A stretch of 64,000 bases of DNA from JABDIP01 sp965212545 (GCA_965212545.1 CBDBVB010000038.1:62001-126000); one strand, 5' to 3'. Shown: positions 45,724 to 55,224, counted from the stretch's first letter. Notes: generated by a model not told the origin, from the letters alone. Numbers and translations are program-made.

Positions 45724-46401
45724 CTAGTCCTCTTCGCCCTCTTCCTCTTCGCCCTCGCCCTCTTCGCCCTCTTCGCCTTCTTCGCCTTCTTCGGCTTCCG
45801 CGGCTTCCGCGGCTTCCTCAGCCTCGGACTTGACGATTGACGGCGCGGCGATCGTGGCGACTGTGAAGTCGCGGTCGGTAATGGCCGGCCGGACGCCCTC
45901 GGGCAGTTCGAATGCGCTGATGTGAATGCTGTCGCCCAGCTCGGTGCCGGTCAGATCGCAGACCAGCTTCTCCGGGATGCTGTCGGCGCGGCAGACCACC
46001 TCGATGGTGTAGCGCACCACGTTCAGCACGCCGCCGACCTTCAGGCCCGGCGACTCCTCGTCGTTGATGAACTGGACCGGCACTTCGACGGTGATCGTCG
46101 TGCGCTCGCTGACGCGCAGGAAGTCGACATGGATCACCTGGTCGGTGACCGGGTCGTACTGCACGTCGCGAGCAAGGGTGCGGTGGTTCGTCTCGCCGAC
46201 CTTGATGTCGTACAGGAAGGTGGCGTAGCCCGGGTCGCGCAGCAGCAGACTTAAGCGCAGGGAATTGATGGCAATAGGGACCGGCGGTTTCTTGTCGCCG
46301 TAGATAACGCTCGGAATCAATCCAGCCCTCCGCGACGCCCGTGCTGCCCCCTTACCGGCCCGGTCGCGCGCTTCGGCCTCGATGACAATCGTATCGGCCA
46401 T
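45724..46401 (-). CDS. rplY: Ribosomal protein bL25 (CTC type)
   Basis: 225 residues; binds 5S rRNA. N-terminal L25 domain (RAGLIPSVIYGDKKPPVPIA, GYATFLYDIKVG, VIHVDFLRVS) and C-terminal CTC beta domain (VPVQFINDEESPGLKVGGVLN, EKLVCDLTGTELGDSIHISA). It ends in an unusual ~30-residue tail of Glu and Gly triplet-like repeats (EEGEEGEEGEEGEGEEEEG) coded by near-repeated trinucleotides. ATG 46401 has GGAG upstream; the open frame further up is spurious. Confidence 0.96.
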   Translation of the reverse strand: MADTIVIEAEARDRAGKGAARASRRAGLIPSVIYGDKKPPVPIAINSLRLSLLLRDPGYATFLYDIKVGETNHRTLARDVQYDPVTDQVIHVDFLRVSERTTITVEVPVQFINDEESPGLKVGGVLNVVRYTIEVVCRADSIPEKLVCDLTGTELGDSIHISAFELPEGVRPAITDRDFTVATIAAPSIVKSEAEEAAEAAEAEEGEEGEEGEEGEGEEEEGEED

Positions 46402-46624
46402 GTCGTGTCTCCAAGTCACAAAATCGGCGCCGACCTCCAGGGGTGTCGGCGCCACCAAACCGTTCATAGCTATGCCAGGGACGGAAGGCGGTGATTTAGC
46501 AGCGTGCCGGCAGTTTGTCCAATATCCAGTGCACACGAGATCCCGCGTCGCCGGGCTCCTTCGATTGACGGTAAAGGCGTCATTAACTTGCGCGAATTAA
46601 TTTGCCGCGATCATCAACTCAGGG

Positions 46625-47341
46625 ATGAATTACGCAATGGGCATTCTCAAGGCGCTGGGCATCGGAGCAAAGAGCTCCTCGCGGGCTCGCACAAGTATCG
46701 GACCGGCTGATCTCCCGGCGGCGTCTCAGGTGATCCTCAAGACCCTTGTCGACCACTTTCAGGACACCGGCCTCCACGCCCCGACGATCTTGAGCGCCAG
46801 CGGGGCCCTCAGCGGGTTTGCGGCGCAACAATCCGTTCTGAAGGAATTCGTCGAGAAGCAGGGCCAGCCGCTTGAGAAGCATTTCGCCGTCGCCGAGACC
46901 GAAGGTGGCGAGCGCTTCCTGTTCTCCGAGACGGTCAACCAGTTGATCGCGTCAGATGGCGGCGAACTAATCTCGTTGTGGCGCCTGGTCAGCAGGTTTG
47001 CCGTCGAGTCCGGCGCTCCGAAGCTCCCCGATCTGCATGCCATCTTTGCCAGCACCGCGGAGCGCGTCGGGTCGACGCCGTTCCCCGTCTTCTCCACGCC
47101 AGATCATATTCGGCCGCGGGAGGAGCCGACCTTCGCTCTGCGGCGGCTGTGGCCGATCATGCTCCCGATCATGGAGGAGCACTGCGAGGGGCATATGGTC
47201 TGGCCGATTGCGACGGCTTTCTCGGCGGCGGCGCTAATCCCCATGTCCAGGAACACTGTCGAACCGTTCCATGCCGCAACGCTGATCATGGAATCTGCCG
47301 TCGCCATGTCCAAAGTGACGGGCATTCATCCGGTTCATTAA
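46625..47341 (+). CDS. Hypothetical protein
   Basis: 238 residues (an internal ATG at 46637 is possible). No recognised family. Mostly helical; segments LPAASQVILKTLVDHFQDTG, AAQQSVLKEFVEKQGQPLEK, and a C-terminal hydrophobic stretch HMVWPIATAFSAAALIPMS. Inserted between prs and rplY with the acetyltransferase, a place where these two genes are normally neighbours. Function unknown. Confidence 0.6.
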   Translation: MNYAMGILKALGIGAKSSSRARTSIGPADLPAASQVILKTLVDHFQDTGLHAPTILSASGALSGFAAQQSVLKEFVEKQGQPLEKHFAVAETEGGERFLFSETVNQLIASDGGELISLWRLVSRFAVESGAPKLPDLHAIFASTAERVGSTPFPVFSTPDHIRPREEPTFALRRLWPIMLPIMEEHCEGHMVWPIATAFSAAALIPMSRNTVEPFHAATLIMESAVAMSKVTGIHPVH

Positions 47342-47528
47342 GGGCCGCCGCCGTCCATTTCCTTGACGGTTGCGCCCCGGATACGGCTCGGCGCCCGACA
47401 TCGGCTGCGGGACCGGCGATCGAAGGGGTCCAAGGCCAAGCGCCGCGAGTCGGTCTTTGGCGTGGCGGACGTTCGGAAAGTCGTCGTATCCTCGGTCGAC
47501 GAAACCGATCCGGCGGAACCTTGCCACC

Positions 47529-47972
47529 ATGGAAGATCCTACGATACGCCGGGCAGGTGTGGGCGATGCTGCGGGTCTCGGCAGCTGCCTGGAATCGGCA
47601 TACGTTCAATACCGGGACCGCATCGACGACCTTCCGGCCATGTCGGAAGGCTGCGCCGAGGACATCGCGAACCATCTGGTCTGGGTGGCGGAGGCCGGCG
47701 GCGTCATTCTCGGCGGGTTGGTGCTGATTCCGACTGACGGCTTCATGCTGCTGGCAAATGTTGCGGTACACCCCGATGGGCGGGGCGCCGGCATCGGTCG
47801 CCGCTTGCTCATGCTTGCCGAATCCGAGGCGGCGACCCGTGGCTATCATCAGATGCGCCTGAATACCCACGCGGGCATGCCGGAAACCATCGCGCTTTAC
47901 GCCCGTAATGGCTGGATCGAGACCGAGCGCCAAGGAAACACGGTCAGCATGAAGAAGGACCTGCCGGCGTAG
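47529..47972 (+). CDS. GNAT family N-acetyltransferase
   Basis: 147 residues. IRRAGVGDAAGLGSCLESAY at the start, motif A LLANVAVHPDGRGAGIGRRLLMLAESEA, and motif B THAGMPETIALYARNGW. ATG 47529 is the first in frame with sensible N-terminus. Substrate unknown. Copy 2 of the dispersed repeat follows the stop. Confidence 0.88.
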   Translation: MEDPTIRRAGVGDAAGLGSCLESAYVQYRDRIDDLPAMSEGCAEDIANHLVWVAEAGGVILGGLVLIPTDGFMLLANVAVHPDGRGAGIGRRLLMLAESEAATRGYHQMRLNTHAGMPETIALYARNGWIETERQGNTVSMKKDLPA

Positions 47973-47997
47973 CGGGCCGGTGCCGTCTGAACGGAAA
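47972..47997 (+). repeat. 26-base dispersed repeat, copy 2
   Basis: GCGGGCCGGTGCCGTCTGAA followed by CGGAAA. Two mismatches to copy 1 at 42763-42788. Lies between the acetyltransferase stop and the prs stop (convergent). Confidence 0.6.
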
Positions 47998-48001
47998 CTC
48001 C

Positions 48002-48934
48002 CTAGTCGAACAGGCTCGAGACCGAGCGTTCGTCGGAGATGCGTGAGATCGCCTCGGCCATCAGCCGGGCAATCGAGATCTGGCGGATGTTGTGGCTGAC
48101 CCGGACCGCCTCCGTCGCCATGATGCTGTCGGTGGTGACCAGCGCATCCATCGGCGACGCTGCGACCCGAGCGACAGCATCGCCGGACAGGACGCCATGA
48201 GTAGTGTAGGCGCTGACCGACTCGGCGCCGGCCTCCTTCAGGGCAACTGCCGCGTTGCATAGAGTCCCGGCACTGTCGACGAGGTCGTCTACCAGGACAC
48301 ATTTGCGGCCCTCGACCTCACCGATCACGTGCATCACCTCCGATACGCCGGCCCGTTCCCGACGCTTGTCGATGATGGCAAGTCCGGCATTCAGGCGCTT
48401 CGCCACCGACCGGGCGCGCAGCACTCCGCCGACATCCGGCGACACGATCACCAGATCGCTGCCGTTGGTGTTCTCCTTGATGTCTTTCGCGAACATCGGC
48501 GAGGCATAAAGGTTATCCACCGGAATGTCGAAGAAGCCCTGGATCTGCGCGGCATGCAGATCGAGGGTCAGCACCCGGTCCGCCCCGGCTCGGGTGATCA
48601 GATTGGCCACCAGCTTGGCCGAGATCGGCGTCCTGGGGCCGGTCTTGCGATCCTGCCTGGCATATCCGAAATAGGGCAGCACGGCGGTGATCCGGCGGGC
48701 CGATCCGCGCCTTAGCGCGTCGATCGCGACCAGCAGCTCCATCAGATGGTCGTTGGCCGGATAACTGGTCGACTGGCAGACGAAGACGTCCTCGCCGCGC
48801 ACGTTTTCCAGGATCTCGACGAAGATCTCCATATCCGCGAAGCGGCGGATGCTGGCTTTCGTCAGCGGAATCTTGAGCGCGGCGGAGATCGCCTCGCTCA
48901 GCGGACGGTTGCTGTTGCAGGCTATGATCTTCAT
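48002..48934 (-). CDS. prs: Ribose-phosphate pyrophosphokinase
   Basis: 310 residues; makes PRPP for nucleotide, histidine and NAD synthesis. CNSNRPLSEAIS start, RFADMEIFVEILENVRG, YFGYARQDRKTGPRTPISAKLVANL (catalytic flexible loop), PRPP loop CVLVDDLVDSAGTLCNAAVAL, and TDSI. Lies upstream of rplY-pth-ychF in the same direction. Confidence 0.97.
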   Translation of the reverse strand: MKIIACNSNRPLSEAISAALKIPLTKASIRRFADMEIFVEILENVRGEDVFVCQSTSYPANDHLMELLVAIDALRRGSARRITAVLPYFGYARQDRKTGPRTPISAKLVANLITRAGADRVLTLDLHAAQIQGFFDIPVDNLYASPMFAKDIKENTNGSDLVIVSPDVGGVLRARSVAKRLNAGLAIIDKRRERAGVSEVMHVIGEVEGRKCVLVDDLVDSAGTLCNAAVALKEAGAESVSAYTTHGVLSGDAVARVAASPMDALVTTDSIMATEAVRVSHNIRQISIARLMAEAISRISDERSVSSLFD

Positions 48935-49105
48935 CTCGGACCGGCTTGTCTGGCGGCTGAGTACTGTGCGGCCATTCCGACTCGCCTTGCCGCGGCCCGA
49001 GCCGGTCGTCGACTCCCAGACCGGGAGTCGCGCGTGGATATATCAAGGCGATTTGGACATGTAAATGTCATTAAGCCGGGTCGTCGGGAATTGCCGCGGG
49101 AGGCC

Positions 49106-49768
49106 TCAGGCATCCTGGTCCAGCGCCCTGCCGCGATCGCCGCCGCTGGGTCTGTCTTGCCCGATTTCACCGGATTCCGCCTGCCCGAATCGGTAGGCGC
49201 GGGATGCCGCGGCAAGGTCAGCGGCCGAAGGGTTGGTCGCCGCCAGTGCGGCCGCGGCCAGCTTGCCGCCAAGCCGACGCGCCTCGGCCGGGTCGCCGGT
49301 AACCGCACGAATGGAGATTGGAACCGATCCGCCAACCGCGTATTGCCGGCCATCCGGACCGCGCTGATAGATATAGGAGATCGGCCCGGCCATCGATCCC
49401 GCGACGCCGGCATGGGCGGTTTCTTCCTGGCGTACCTGGGCATCGCGTTGCCGCATCTGTTCCACGGTCGCCCGGTCCTGCGGCGACAGCCGGTCGGGTG
49501 TCCGGGCGGCCGATGGCCGGGCGGCGTCGCGATCGCGCACCGCCTCCGCCAGTTCCGCCCGCAGGCCGGAGATGCTCTGGCCGGCGAGGCTTGGATCGGA
49601 GGTTGATTGCGGGCGGTCCTGAGGTGCCGTCGGCACCGGGGATTCGACCCGCAGCGCGAGACGCCGGTCATCACTGGACCCGCCTGGAAGTGGACGCGCG
49701 TCGAGAACGACACCGGACCTGCCGCCCGGGGCGCCGACCATGATCGAACCAATGGACGGGATAGCCAT
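49106..49768 (-). CDS. SprA-related protein with altered zinc motif
   Basis: 220 residues. A disordered N-terminal half rich in Arg/Pro/Asp, then the SprA-related core: VRQEETAHAGVAGSMAGPIS, YQRGPDGRQYAVGGSVPI, ending with a Glu/Gly tail. Family members carry HExxH (HEQAH); here it is EETAH (115-119), the first His replaced by Glu. Whether it still binds zinc is doubtful. Confidence 0.7.
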   Translation of the reverse strand: MAIPSIGSIMVGAPGGRSGVVLDARPLPGGSSDDRRLALRVESPVPTAPQDRPQSTSDPSLAGQSISGLRAELAEAVRDRDAARPSAARTPDRLSPQDRATVEQMRQRDAQVRQEETAHAGVAGSMAGPISYIYQRGPDGRQYAVGGSVPISIRAVTGDPAEARRLGGKLAAAALAATNPSAADLAAASRAYRFGQAESGEIGQDRPSGGDRGRALDQDA

Positions 49769-49871
49769 TCGTCCCCAACCGTCCCCTCGAAACCAGCGTT
49801 CAGGGTATCGCGCGCTGCATTACCGGCCGGTTAAACGGCGGATTCGCTGGATATTTGATGGATCGCCCGAT

Positions 49872-50639
49872 TCAGGACTCGATCATGATCGCGGACAATC
49901 CACGGCCGTAATCGCCCTCGCCGCGCAGGGTCGCGCGACGGTAGCTGAAGAAAAGCTCCTCATCAGCGACCGTGTCGTGGCCGTCGACCTCTATGCCGGC
50001 CAGGCCCAGCCCTTCGAGCTGGGCCACGACATAGCCTTTCAGGTCGAAATGCGGATGTTCCGGGCGCCTGCCCTCCCGGAAGAAGCGATCACTGGCGCGG
50101 TCGTGGGCGAGAAACCGGTCGCGGAACTCCGGCCCCACCTCGTAGGAGGCCTGGGCGATACATGGCCCGACCGCTGCGACGATCCGGCCTGGCGTTGCTC
50201 CGAGGGATTCCATAGCCATTACGGTGGACTCGAGAATTCCACCGTTGGCGCCCTTCCAGCCGGCATGAGCGGCACCGATCACGCCGGCCTCGGCATCGGC
50301 GAACAGCACCGGCGCGCAATCGGCGGTAAGGATGCCAAGCGCGATGCCTGGCCGGTCGGTGACAAGCCCGTCGACCTGCGGCGCGTCCTTCGGCTGCCAA
50401 GGCGCCTCCACGACCGCTGCCGCGGAGCTGTGCACCTGATAGGCGGTCACCAGCGCCGCGACGCCGTCCGCCATCTCGGCGATGCAGCGGGCGCGGTTGC
50501 GCGCCACGTTGTCCGGATCGTCGCCGGACCCGAAGCCGCAGTTCTTGCCCGCGTAGATGCCGTCGCTGACTCCGCCGACACGGGTGAAGAACCCGTGCCG
50601 GATGTTGGCCAGCCCGCTCAGGGAGTCGAGAAGGATCAA
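49872..50639 (-). CDS. pgeF: PgeF/YfiH purine nucleoside phosphorylase-laccase-like protein
   Basis: 255 residues. RHGFFTRVGGVSDGIYAGKNCGFGSGDD, QVHS (metal ligands), ILTADCAPVLFAD (Cys and Asp), GAAHAGWKGANGG and GPCIAQASYEVG. YfiH proteins edit or repair peptidoglycan precursors and act on nucleosides. TTG start with TTGA overlap of the upstream gene's stop. Confidence 0.92.
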   Translation of the reverse strand: MILLDSLSGLANIRHGFFTRVGGVSDGIYAGKNCGFGSGDDPDNVARNRARCIAEMADGVAALVTAYQVHSSAAAVVEAPWQPKDAPQVDGLVTDRPGIALGILTADCAPVLFADAEAGVIGAAHAGWKGANGGILESTVMAMESLGATPGRIVAAVGPCIAQASYEVGPEFRDRFLAHDRASDRFFREGRRPEHPHFDLKGYVVAQLEGLGLAGIEVDGHDTVADEELFFSYRRATLRGEGDYGRGLSAIMIES

Positions 50640-51745
50640 TGCCGGCGGCCAGGTTCTTCGGCGGTGAAGCCGGCGGTCGGCGCCAGGGAAGGTGCTGAAA
50701 TCGACATGCTCTTGAACACCTGTCCCATCTGGTTTGCCGCAGTCAACCGGTCAACCGCGGAGTCGATCTCCGCGGCCTGCCGTACATTGGCCGACTGCTT
50801 CAGCATCGCGGCACGCTCGGCGATCCCCATCCGCGCCAACCAGTCGGACTGTGTCGCCGGGCCACTGATTTCCGCGCCGGCCGCCCGGGCGGTTCTCGCC
50901 AAAGCGGCGAAGTCCACATGGGCCGTCAGATCGGCCTCTCCGGGATCGGCCAGCGGGTCGGCACGCCGGTGCCGGCGCACCGCCTGCAGGGTGTCGCCGG
51001 TTGCCGACCGGAGATAGCCGTAATCGACGATCAGCGCCGCGCCGCCGGCCGCGACCAGCCGGCGGGCAAGGTCGCCGGCGATGGCCAGCGCCGTCGGGCA
51101 GAACTCGGCGATGGTGCCGATGGTAACGTCGGCGTTTGCCGCCGGTACCTGATCGATGATCGGGTCCGGGCGCTCGGACACTGCGAACCGAAGCGTCCCG
51201 GTCTCGGGGTCGACGGCGACCATGCGTTCGCGCCAGCCGGCGTCGATGTGCTGGAACTGGCGCACCGGCAGCGCGTCGAAGAACTCGTTGGCCACGACCA
51301 GTGTCGGGCCGTCGGGCACCTCCGCCAGCTGGTCGTGCCATGCGACAGAGGCCAGTTCGGCCAGTGTGTCGGCCTGCTTTCGGCGCAGAACCGCGCTGGT
51401 CTCGATCAGGTGAATCCGCGCCGCCTCCACGAGGCCCGGCATCACCCGGGCGGCGCGCAGGGCATCGTGCATCAATGTCCCGCGGCCGGGGCCGAATTCG
51501 ATAAGGCGAAATGGTTTGGGCCGGCCCATGCGGTCCCATGTGTCGGCCAGCCATATGCCGATCAGCTCGCCGAAGATTTGCGAGATTTCCGGCGCCGTCA
51601 CGAAATCACCGGCCCGGCCCAGCGGGTCGCGGGTTGCGTAATAGCCGTGCCGCCGGTCACCCAACGCCAGAGCCATGTACCGGTCCAGCGGCATCGGCCC
51701 GTCGGCGGCGATCTGTCGGCGCAGCGCCTCCAGCAGGGCAGTCAC
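50636..51745 (-). CDS. NDUFAF7/MidA-type SAM-dependent methyltransferase
   Basis: 369 residues. MALALGDRRHGYYATRDPLGRAGDFVTAPEISQIFGELIGIW and the SAM motif LIEFGPGRGTLMHDALRAARV are diagnostic, with VVANEFFDALPVRQF and VDYGYLRS later. The mitochondrial homologue methylates an arginine of the NADH dehydrogenase NDUFS2 subunit; here the target is presumably the bacterial equivalent. GTG start overlaps the lgt stop by four bases. Confidence 0.9.
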   Translation of the reverse strand: MTALLEALRRQIAADGPMPLDRYMALALGDRRHGYYATRDPLGRAGDFVTAPEISQIFGELIGIWLADTWDRMGRPKPFRLIEFGPGRGTLMHDALRAARVMPGLVEAARIHLIETSAVLRRKQADTLAELASVAWHDQLAEVPDGPTLVVANEFFDALPVRQFQHIDAGWRERMVAVDPETGTLRFAVSERPDPIIDQVPAANADVTIGTIAEFCPTALAIAGDLARRLVAAGGAALIVDYGYLRSATGDTLQAVRRHRRADPLADPGEADLTAHVDFAALARTARAAGAEISGPATQSDWLARMGIAERAAMLKQSANVRQAAEIDSAVDRLTAANQMGQVFKSMSISAPSLAPTAGFTAEEPGRRH

Positions 51746-52578
51746 GCCGCCATGGGCTCCACGCGCCGCCGCCGCGCGATCACCACCAGGCCCAACCCGA
51801 GCAGGATCATCGGCAGAGACAGGACCTGTCCCATGGTGGCGCCGAGCAGAACGCTGCCCTCGATCACCTGCGTGTCGTTGACGAACTGGATATCCGGCTG
51901 TCGGACGAACTCCACGGCAAAGCGCGCCAGCCCATAGCCGATCAGGAAGATCCCGGACAGGGTGCCCGGCCGCCCGCGAATTTCCGGGCGCCGCGCCAGC
52001 GTTGTCAGGATCATGAACAGCACCGCGCCCTCCAGGAACGATTCGTAGAGCTGACTCGGATGGCGTGGCTCCTCGCCGGCGATCGGAAACACGATGCCCC
52101 AGGGCAGGTCGGTGACGCGTCCGTACAGTTCCTGGTTCACGAAATTGGCGATGCGCCCGAAGAACAGGCCGATCGGCGCGACCGTGGCGATGATGTCGGC
52201 GACCGCCAGCAGCGCGATCTGCCGCCGACGCGCGAACAGCACCATGGCGGTGATGACGCCAATGAGGCCGCCATGGAAGGACATGCCGCCAAGCCAGATC
52301 TTCAGGATCTGAAACGGGTTTTCGACGAAGTATTGCGGCTGATAGAACAGCACATAGCCGATGCGGCCGCCAAGGATGGTGCCCAGCACCGCCCAGGTTA
52401 GGAACTCGTCCATGTCCTCCGCCGTTGGCTTGGCCAGCCCGGTCTGGGCCAGGCGCAGGGCGTAGCGCCAGCCCAGGATGAAGCCGGCCAGATAGGCCAG
52501 CGCATACCAGCGGATCGGCAGAATCCAGATCTTGAAGGCGATCGGATCGAGGATCCATTCTCCTGCCGTCGTATCCAT
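51742..52578 (-). CDS. lgt: Prolipoprotein diacylglyceryl transferase
   Basis: 278 residues; adds diacylglycerol to the lipobox Cys, the first step in maturing the lipoproteins of this window. Seven membrane helices, Lgt signature GRIANFVNQELYGRVTD, and SFHGGLIGV, then RHPSQLYESFLEGA. First gene of lgt-methyltransferase-pgeF operon. Confidence 0.96.
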   Translation of the reverse strand: MDTTAGEWILDPIAFKIWILPIRWYALAYLAGFILGWRYALRLAQTGLAKPTAEDMDEFLTWAVLGTILGGRIGYVLFYQPQYFVENPFQILKIWLGGMSFHGGLIGVITAMVLFARRRQIALLAVADIIATVAPIGLFFGRIANFVNQELYGRVTDLPWGIVFPIAGEEPRHPSQLYESFLEGAVLFMILTTLARRPEIRGRPGTLSGIFLIGYGLARFAVEFVRQPDIQFVNDTQVIEGSVLLGATMGQVLSLPMILLGLGLVVIARRRRVEPMAA

Positions 52579-52717
52579 GAAGAATGCCTGTTCGCCAAAG
52601 CTGCCGCGCGGCGCGCGTCTGATGTGAGCGGTGCTCTATTATCCCGCCGCCACCGCGGTTGCAACGCACCACGCGCGTCGCCATACTGCGCGCATCTTCC
52701 CGAAGGATTAGGGCGAA

Positions 52718-53086
52718 ATGCAGGTCGACAACAAGCTGCTCGACGATCTGGCGCGTGTCGCCGCCGGTGCGGCCGGCGCGGTGACGGGCCTTCGCGACGA
52801 GGTCGAGGCGCAGATGCGCCAGCGCATGGAACGGGTCTTGGCGCGCATGGATGTGGTGACCCGCGAGGAATTCGAGGTCGTGCGGGAACTCGCCGCCAAC
52901 GCCCGCCGGGAGCAAGAGGCGCTGGCCAGGACCGTGGCAGCGCTGGAGGAGCGGCTATCGGCGTTGGGTGCCCCCTCTGTGAGGAAATCTGCCGCGCGGC
53001 CAGCCGCAAAAAAGCCGGCAGCAGTGAAATCGTCCAGGCCGGCGAAGAAAGCCGCGACCGCCAAGAAGGTCGATAATCCGGATTAA
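52718..53086 (+). CDS. ubiK: UbiK/BMFP-type coiled-coil protein
   Basis: 122 residues. QVDNKLLDDLARVAAGAAGAVTGLRDEVEAQMRQRMERVL, then DVVTREEFEVVRELAANARREQEALARTVAALEERL: the accessory UbiK coiled coil that assists ubiquinone biosynthesis. A longer Lys/Ala-rich C-terminal tail (KKPAAVKSSRPAKKAATAKK) than in E. coli. Confidence 0.88.
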   Translation: MQVDNKLLDDLARVAAGAAGAVTGLRDEVEAQMRQRMERVLARMDVVTREEFEVVRELAANARREQEALARTVAALEERLSALGAPSVRKSAARPAAKKPAAVKSSRPAKKAATAKKVDNPD

Positions 53087-53295
53087 GATAAAATTTTCAA
53101 TTTCCTGCAATATTCACTTATTGGTCACGAATACCTGCTGAATTGGTATTGCAAGGGCTGGAGTACCTGTGACACCGTGCCCTCTGTAGTGGCCATTGCC
53201 CGGCCAACTACCAGATGTCGTCTCAAGCTCGATATCTAGGTGAATGGGGCGGGTGCAGGTTCACCAATTGCGCGCCCGATCAAGGAGGGCAAAGC

Positions 53296-53799
53296 ATGGC
53301 TATAATGTCGGTCGAAGCCAACAGCTTCACTCAGAACCCTCTGGACATCGTAGAGGAGATGGTCAGCGCCAATGATTGGGCGTTCGAGCGGGCCAGCACG
53401 GATGAAATGCTGGTCGAGGTCGCCGGTCGCTGGTGCAATTACCGTATGTTCTTCTTCTGGCAGGACGAAATCAGCGCGATGCAGTTCTGCTGCCAATACG
53501 ACATGAAGGTTCCGGCCGGCCGCGCCTCGGCGGTCCACGAACTGCTGGCAACGATCAACGAGCGCATGTGGCTCGGGCATTTCGATATCGATACCGAGGA
53601 ACAGATCCCCATGTTCCGCCATACCACGCTGCTGCGCGGCGCCCAAGGCGCCAGCGTCGAGCAGTTGGAGGACCTGGTGGACATCGCGCTGACCGAATGC
53701 GAACGCTTCTATCCGGCATTCCAATTCGTCATCTGGGGCGGTAAAACCGCGCCTGAGGCCGTCTCCGCCGCCATTCTCGACACCGTCGCCGAGGCCTGA
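53296..53799 (+). CDS. YbjN-domain protein
   Basis: 167 residues. NDWAFERASTDEMLVEVAGRWCNYRMFFFWQDE, AMQFCCQYDMKVP, ATINERMWLGHFDIDTEEQIPMFRHTTLLRG: the YbjN sensory-chaperone-like fold of alphaproteobacteria. ATG 53296 with AAGGAGG. Precedes proC, a common arrangement. Confidence 0.88.
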   Translation: MAIMSVEANSFTQNPLDIVEEMVSANDWAFERASTDEMLVEVAGRWCNYRMFFFWQDEISAMQFCCQYDMKVPAGRASAVHELLATINERMWLGHFDIDTEEQIPMFRHTTLLRGAQGASVEQLEDLVDIALTECERFYPAFQFVIWGGKTAPEAVSAAILDTVAEA

Positions 53800-53903
53800 G
53801 CCCCGGCGCCACCGGGGGTAGGGCGCGCCTCGCCGCACCATGCGGTGACGAGGCGCGTCGGCCATGAAGCCGTCCGCCCGGCCGCAAGCCGAGGGGGAGG
53901 CAG

Positions 53904-54707
53904 ATGGGCCATCGCGTATTGCTTGTCGGTTGCGGCCGGATGGGGGGCGCCATGCTCGCCGGCTGGCTGCGTTCCGGCATCGCAGACAGAGTCGACGTCA
54001 TCGAGCCGGGCGCGACCGAGATTCTCGAGAATCCCTCGGTGACCTGCCACAGCGACATCGACGGTCTGTCGCCGGACGCCCATCCCGACATCGTCGTTTT
54101 CGCCGTCAAGCCGCAGGTGACCGATGAGGTCGTTCCGGCCTATGGCCGGTTCGTCGCCCCCGGAACCGTGTTTCTGTCGGTCGTCGCCGGTCGGACCATC
54201 GGTTATTTCCGCGAGCGGTTGAAACCGGAGGCCGCGATCATCCGCGCCATGCCCAACACCCCGGCGGCAATCGGACGCGGCATCTCGGTGCTGGTCGCCA
54301 CCGACAACGTCGGAGCCGACCAGCGCGCGCTGGGAGGCCGGCTGATGGCGGCTGCCGGGTCCGTGGAATGGGTCGAGGACGAAGGCCTGATCGATGCGGT
54401 CACGGCGCTGTCCGGCAGCGGACCGGCTTATATCTTCCTATTGATCGAGACCATGGCGAAGGCCGGGATTTCGGTCGGACTGCCGCCGGAACTGGCGATG
54501 CGCCTGGCGCGCCAGACCGTGGTCGGCGCCGCCGCGCTGGCCGATCAGTCCGATGAGGCGGCGGCGACGCTACGGCAGAACGTCACCAGCCCCGGCGGCA
54601 CCACACAGGCAGCGCTGGAGGTCCTGATGGCAGCGGACGGCGTGCAACCCCTGTTCGACCGCGCCTTGGCGGCAGCACAGCGGCGCAGCCGCGAACTGGC
54701 CGGCTGA
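53904..54707 (+). CDS. proC: Pyrroline-5-carboxylate reductase
   Basis: 267 residues; last step of proline synthesis with NAD(P)H. HRVLLVGCGRMGGAMLAGWL (dinucleotide fold), AVKPQ, MPNTPAAIGRGIS, and the C-terminal signature TALSGSGPAYIFLLIETMAKAG plus VTSPGGTTQAALEVL. GGGGGAGG before ATG. Confidence 0.97.
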   Translation: MGHRVLLVGCGRMGGAMLAGWLRSGIADRVDVIEPGATEILENPSVTCHSDIDGLSPDAHPDIVVFAVKPQVTDEVVPAYGRFVAPGTVFLSVVAGRTIGYFRERLKPEAAIIRAMPNTPAAIGRGISVLVATDNVGADQRALGGRLMAAAGSVEWVEDEGLIDAVTALSGSGPAYIFLLIETMAKAGISVGLPPELAMRLARQTVVGAAALADQSDEAAATLRQNVTSPGGTTQAALEVLMAADGVQPLFDRALAAAQRRSRELAG

Positions 54708-54708
54708 C

Positions 54709-55224
54709 ATGGCACAACCCGAAGACAGCAGATCCGGTGGCGATCGGTTCGCGTCGGCGCTGGCGGCACTTGGAATGGACAACCGCATCCTGCGCTTCGA
54801 CCAGACCACGCGGACGGCGGCAGAGGCCGCGGCGGCGATCGGCTGCACCGTCTCGCAGATCGCCAAATCCCTCGTCTTCAAGGCCGCCGAGGCTGATCGG
54901 CCGGTGCTGGTCGTCGCCAGCGGCACCAATCGGGTCGACGAGAAGCGCCTTGCAGCCGTGCTGGCTGACGAAATCGGCCAGCAGGCGATCCTGCGCCCGG
55001 ATGCGGCGTTTGTGCGGGACCGCACAGGCTATGCGATTGGCGGCGTCGCGCCCATCGGGCATGCCGAGTTGCCGGTCACCGTGATCGATGCCGACCTTTT
55101 TCTCCATCGGAGGATCTGGGCGGCGGCCGGAACGCCAAACTCCGTATTTGAACTGACACCGGCGGAGTTGCAGCACATGACGGGCGGCCTGCGCGCCGAA
55201 ATCGCCAAGCAGCCCTCCGATTGA
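54709..55224 (+). CDS. YbaK/ProX-type aminoacyl-tRNA editing protein
   Basis: 171 residues. TRTAAEAAAAIGCTVSQIAKSLVFKA, ASGTNRVDEKRLAAVL, GYAIGGVAPIGHAE: the YbaK deacylase fold that clears mischarged Cys- or Ala-tRNAs. Starts one base after proC, so probably co-translated. Confidence 0.9.
   Translation: MAQPEDSRSGGDRFASALAALGMDNRILRFDQTTRTAAEAAAAIGCTVSQIAKSLVFKAAEADRPVLVVASGTNRVDEKRLAAVLADEIGQQAILRPDAAFVRDRTGYAIGGVAPIGHAELPVTVIDADLFLHRRIWAAAGTPNSVFELTPAELQHMTGGLRAEIAKQPSD

Noticed and set aside
47286..48302. 338-codon minus-strand frame opposite the acetyltransferase
   Set aside because: Shadow of the acetyltransferase on the other strand; no domain.
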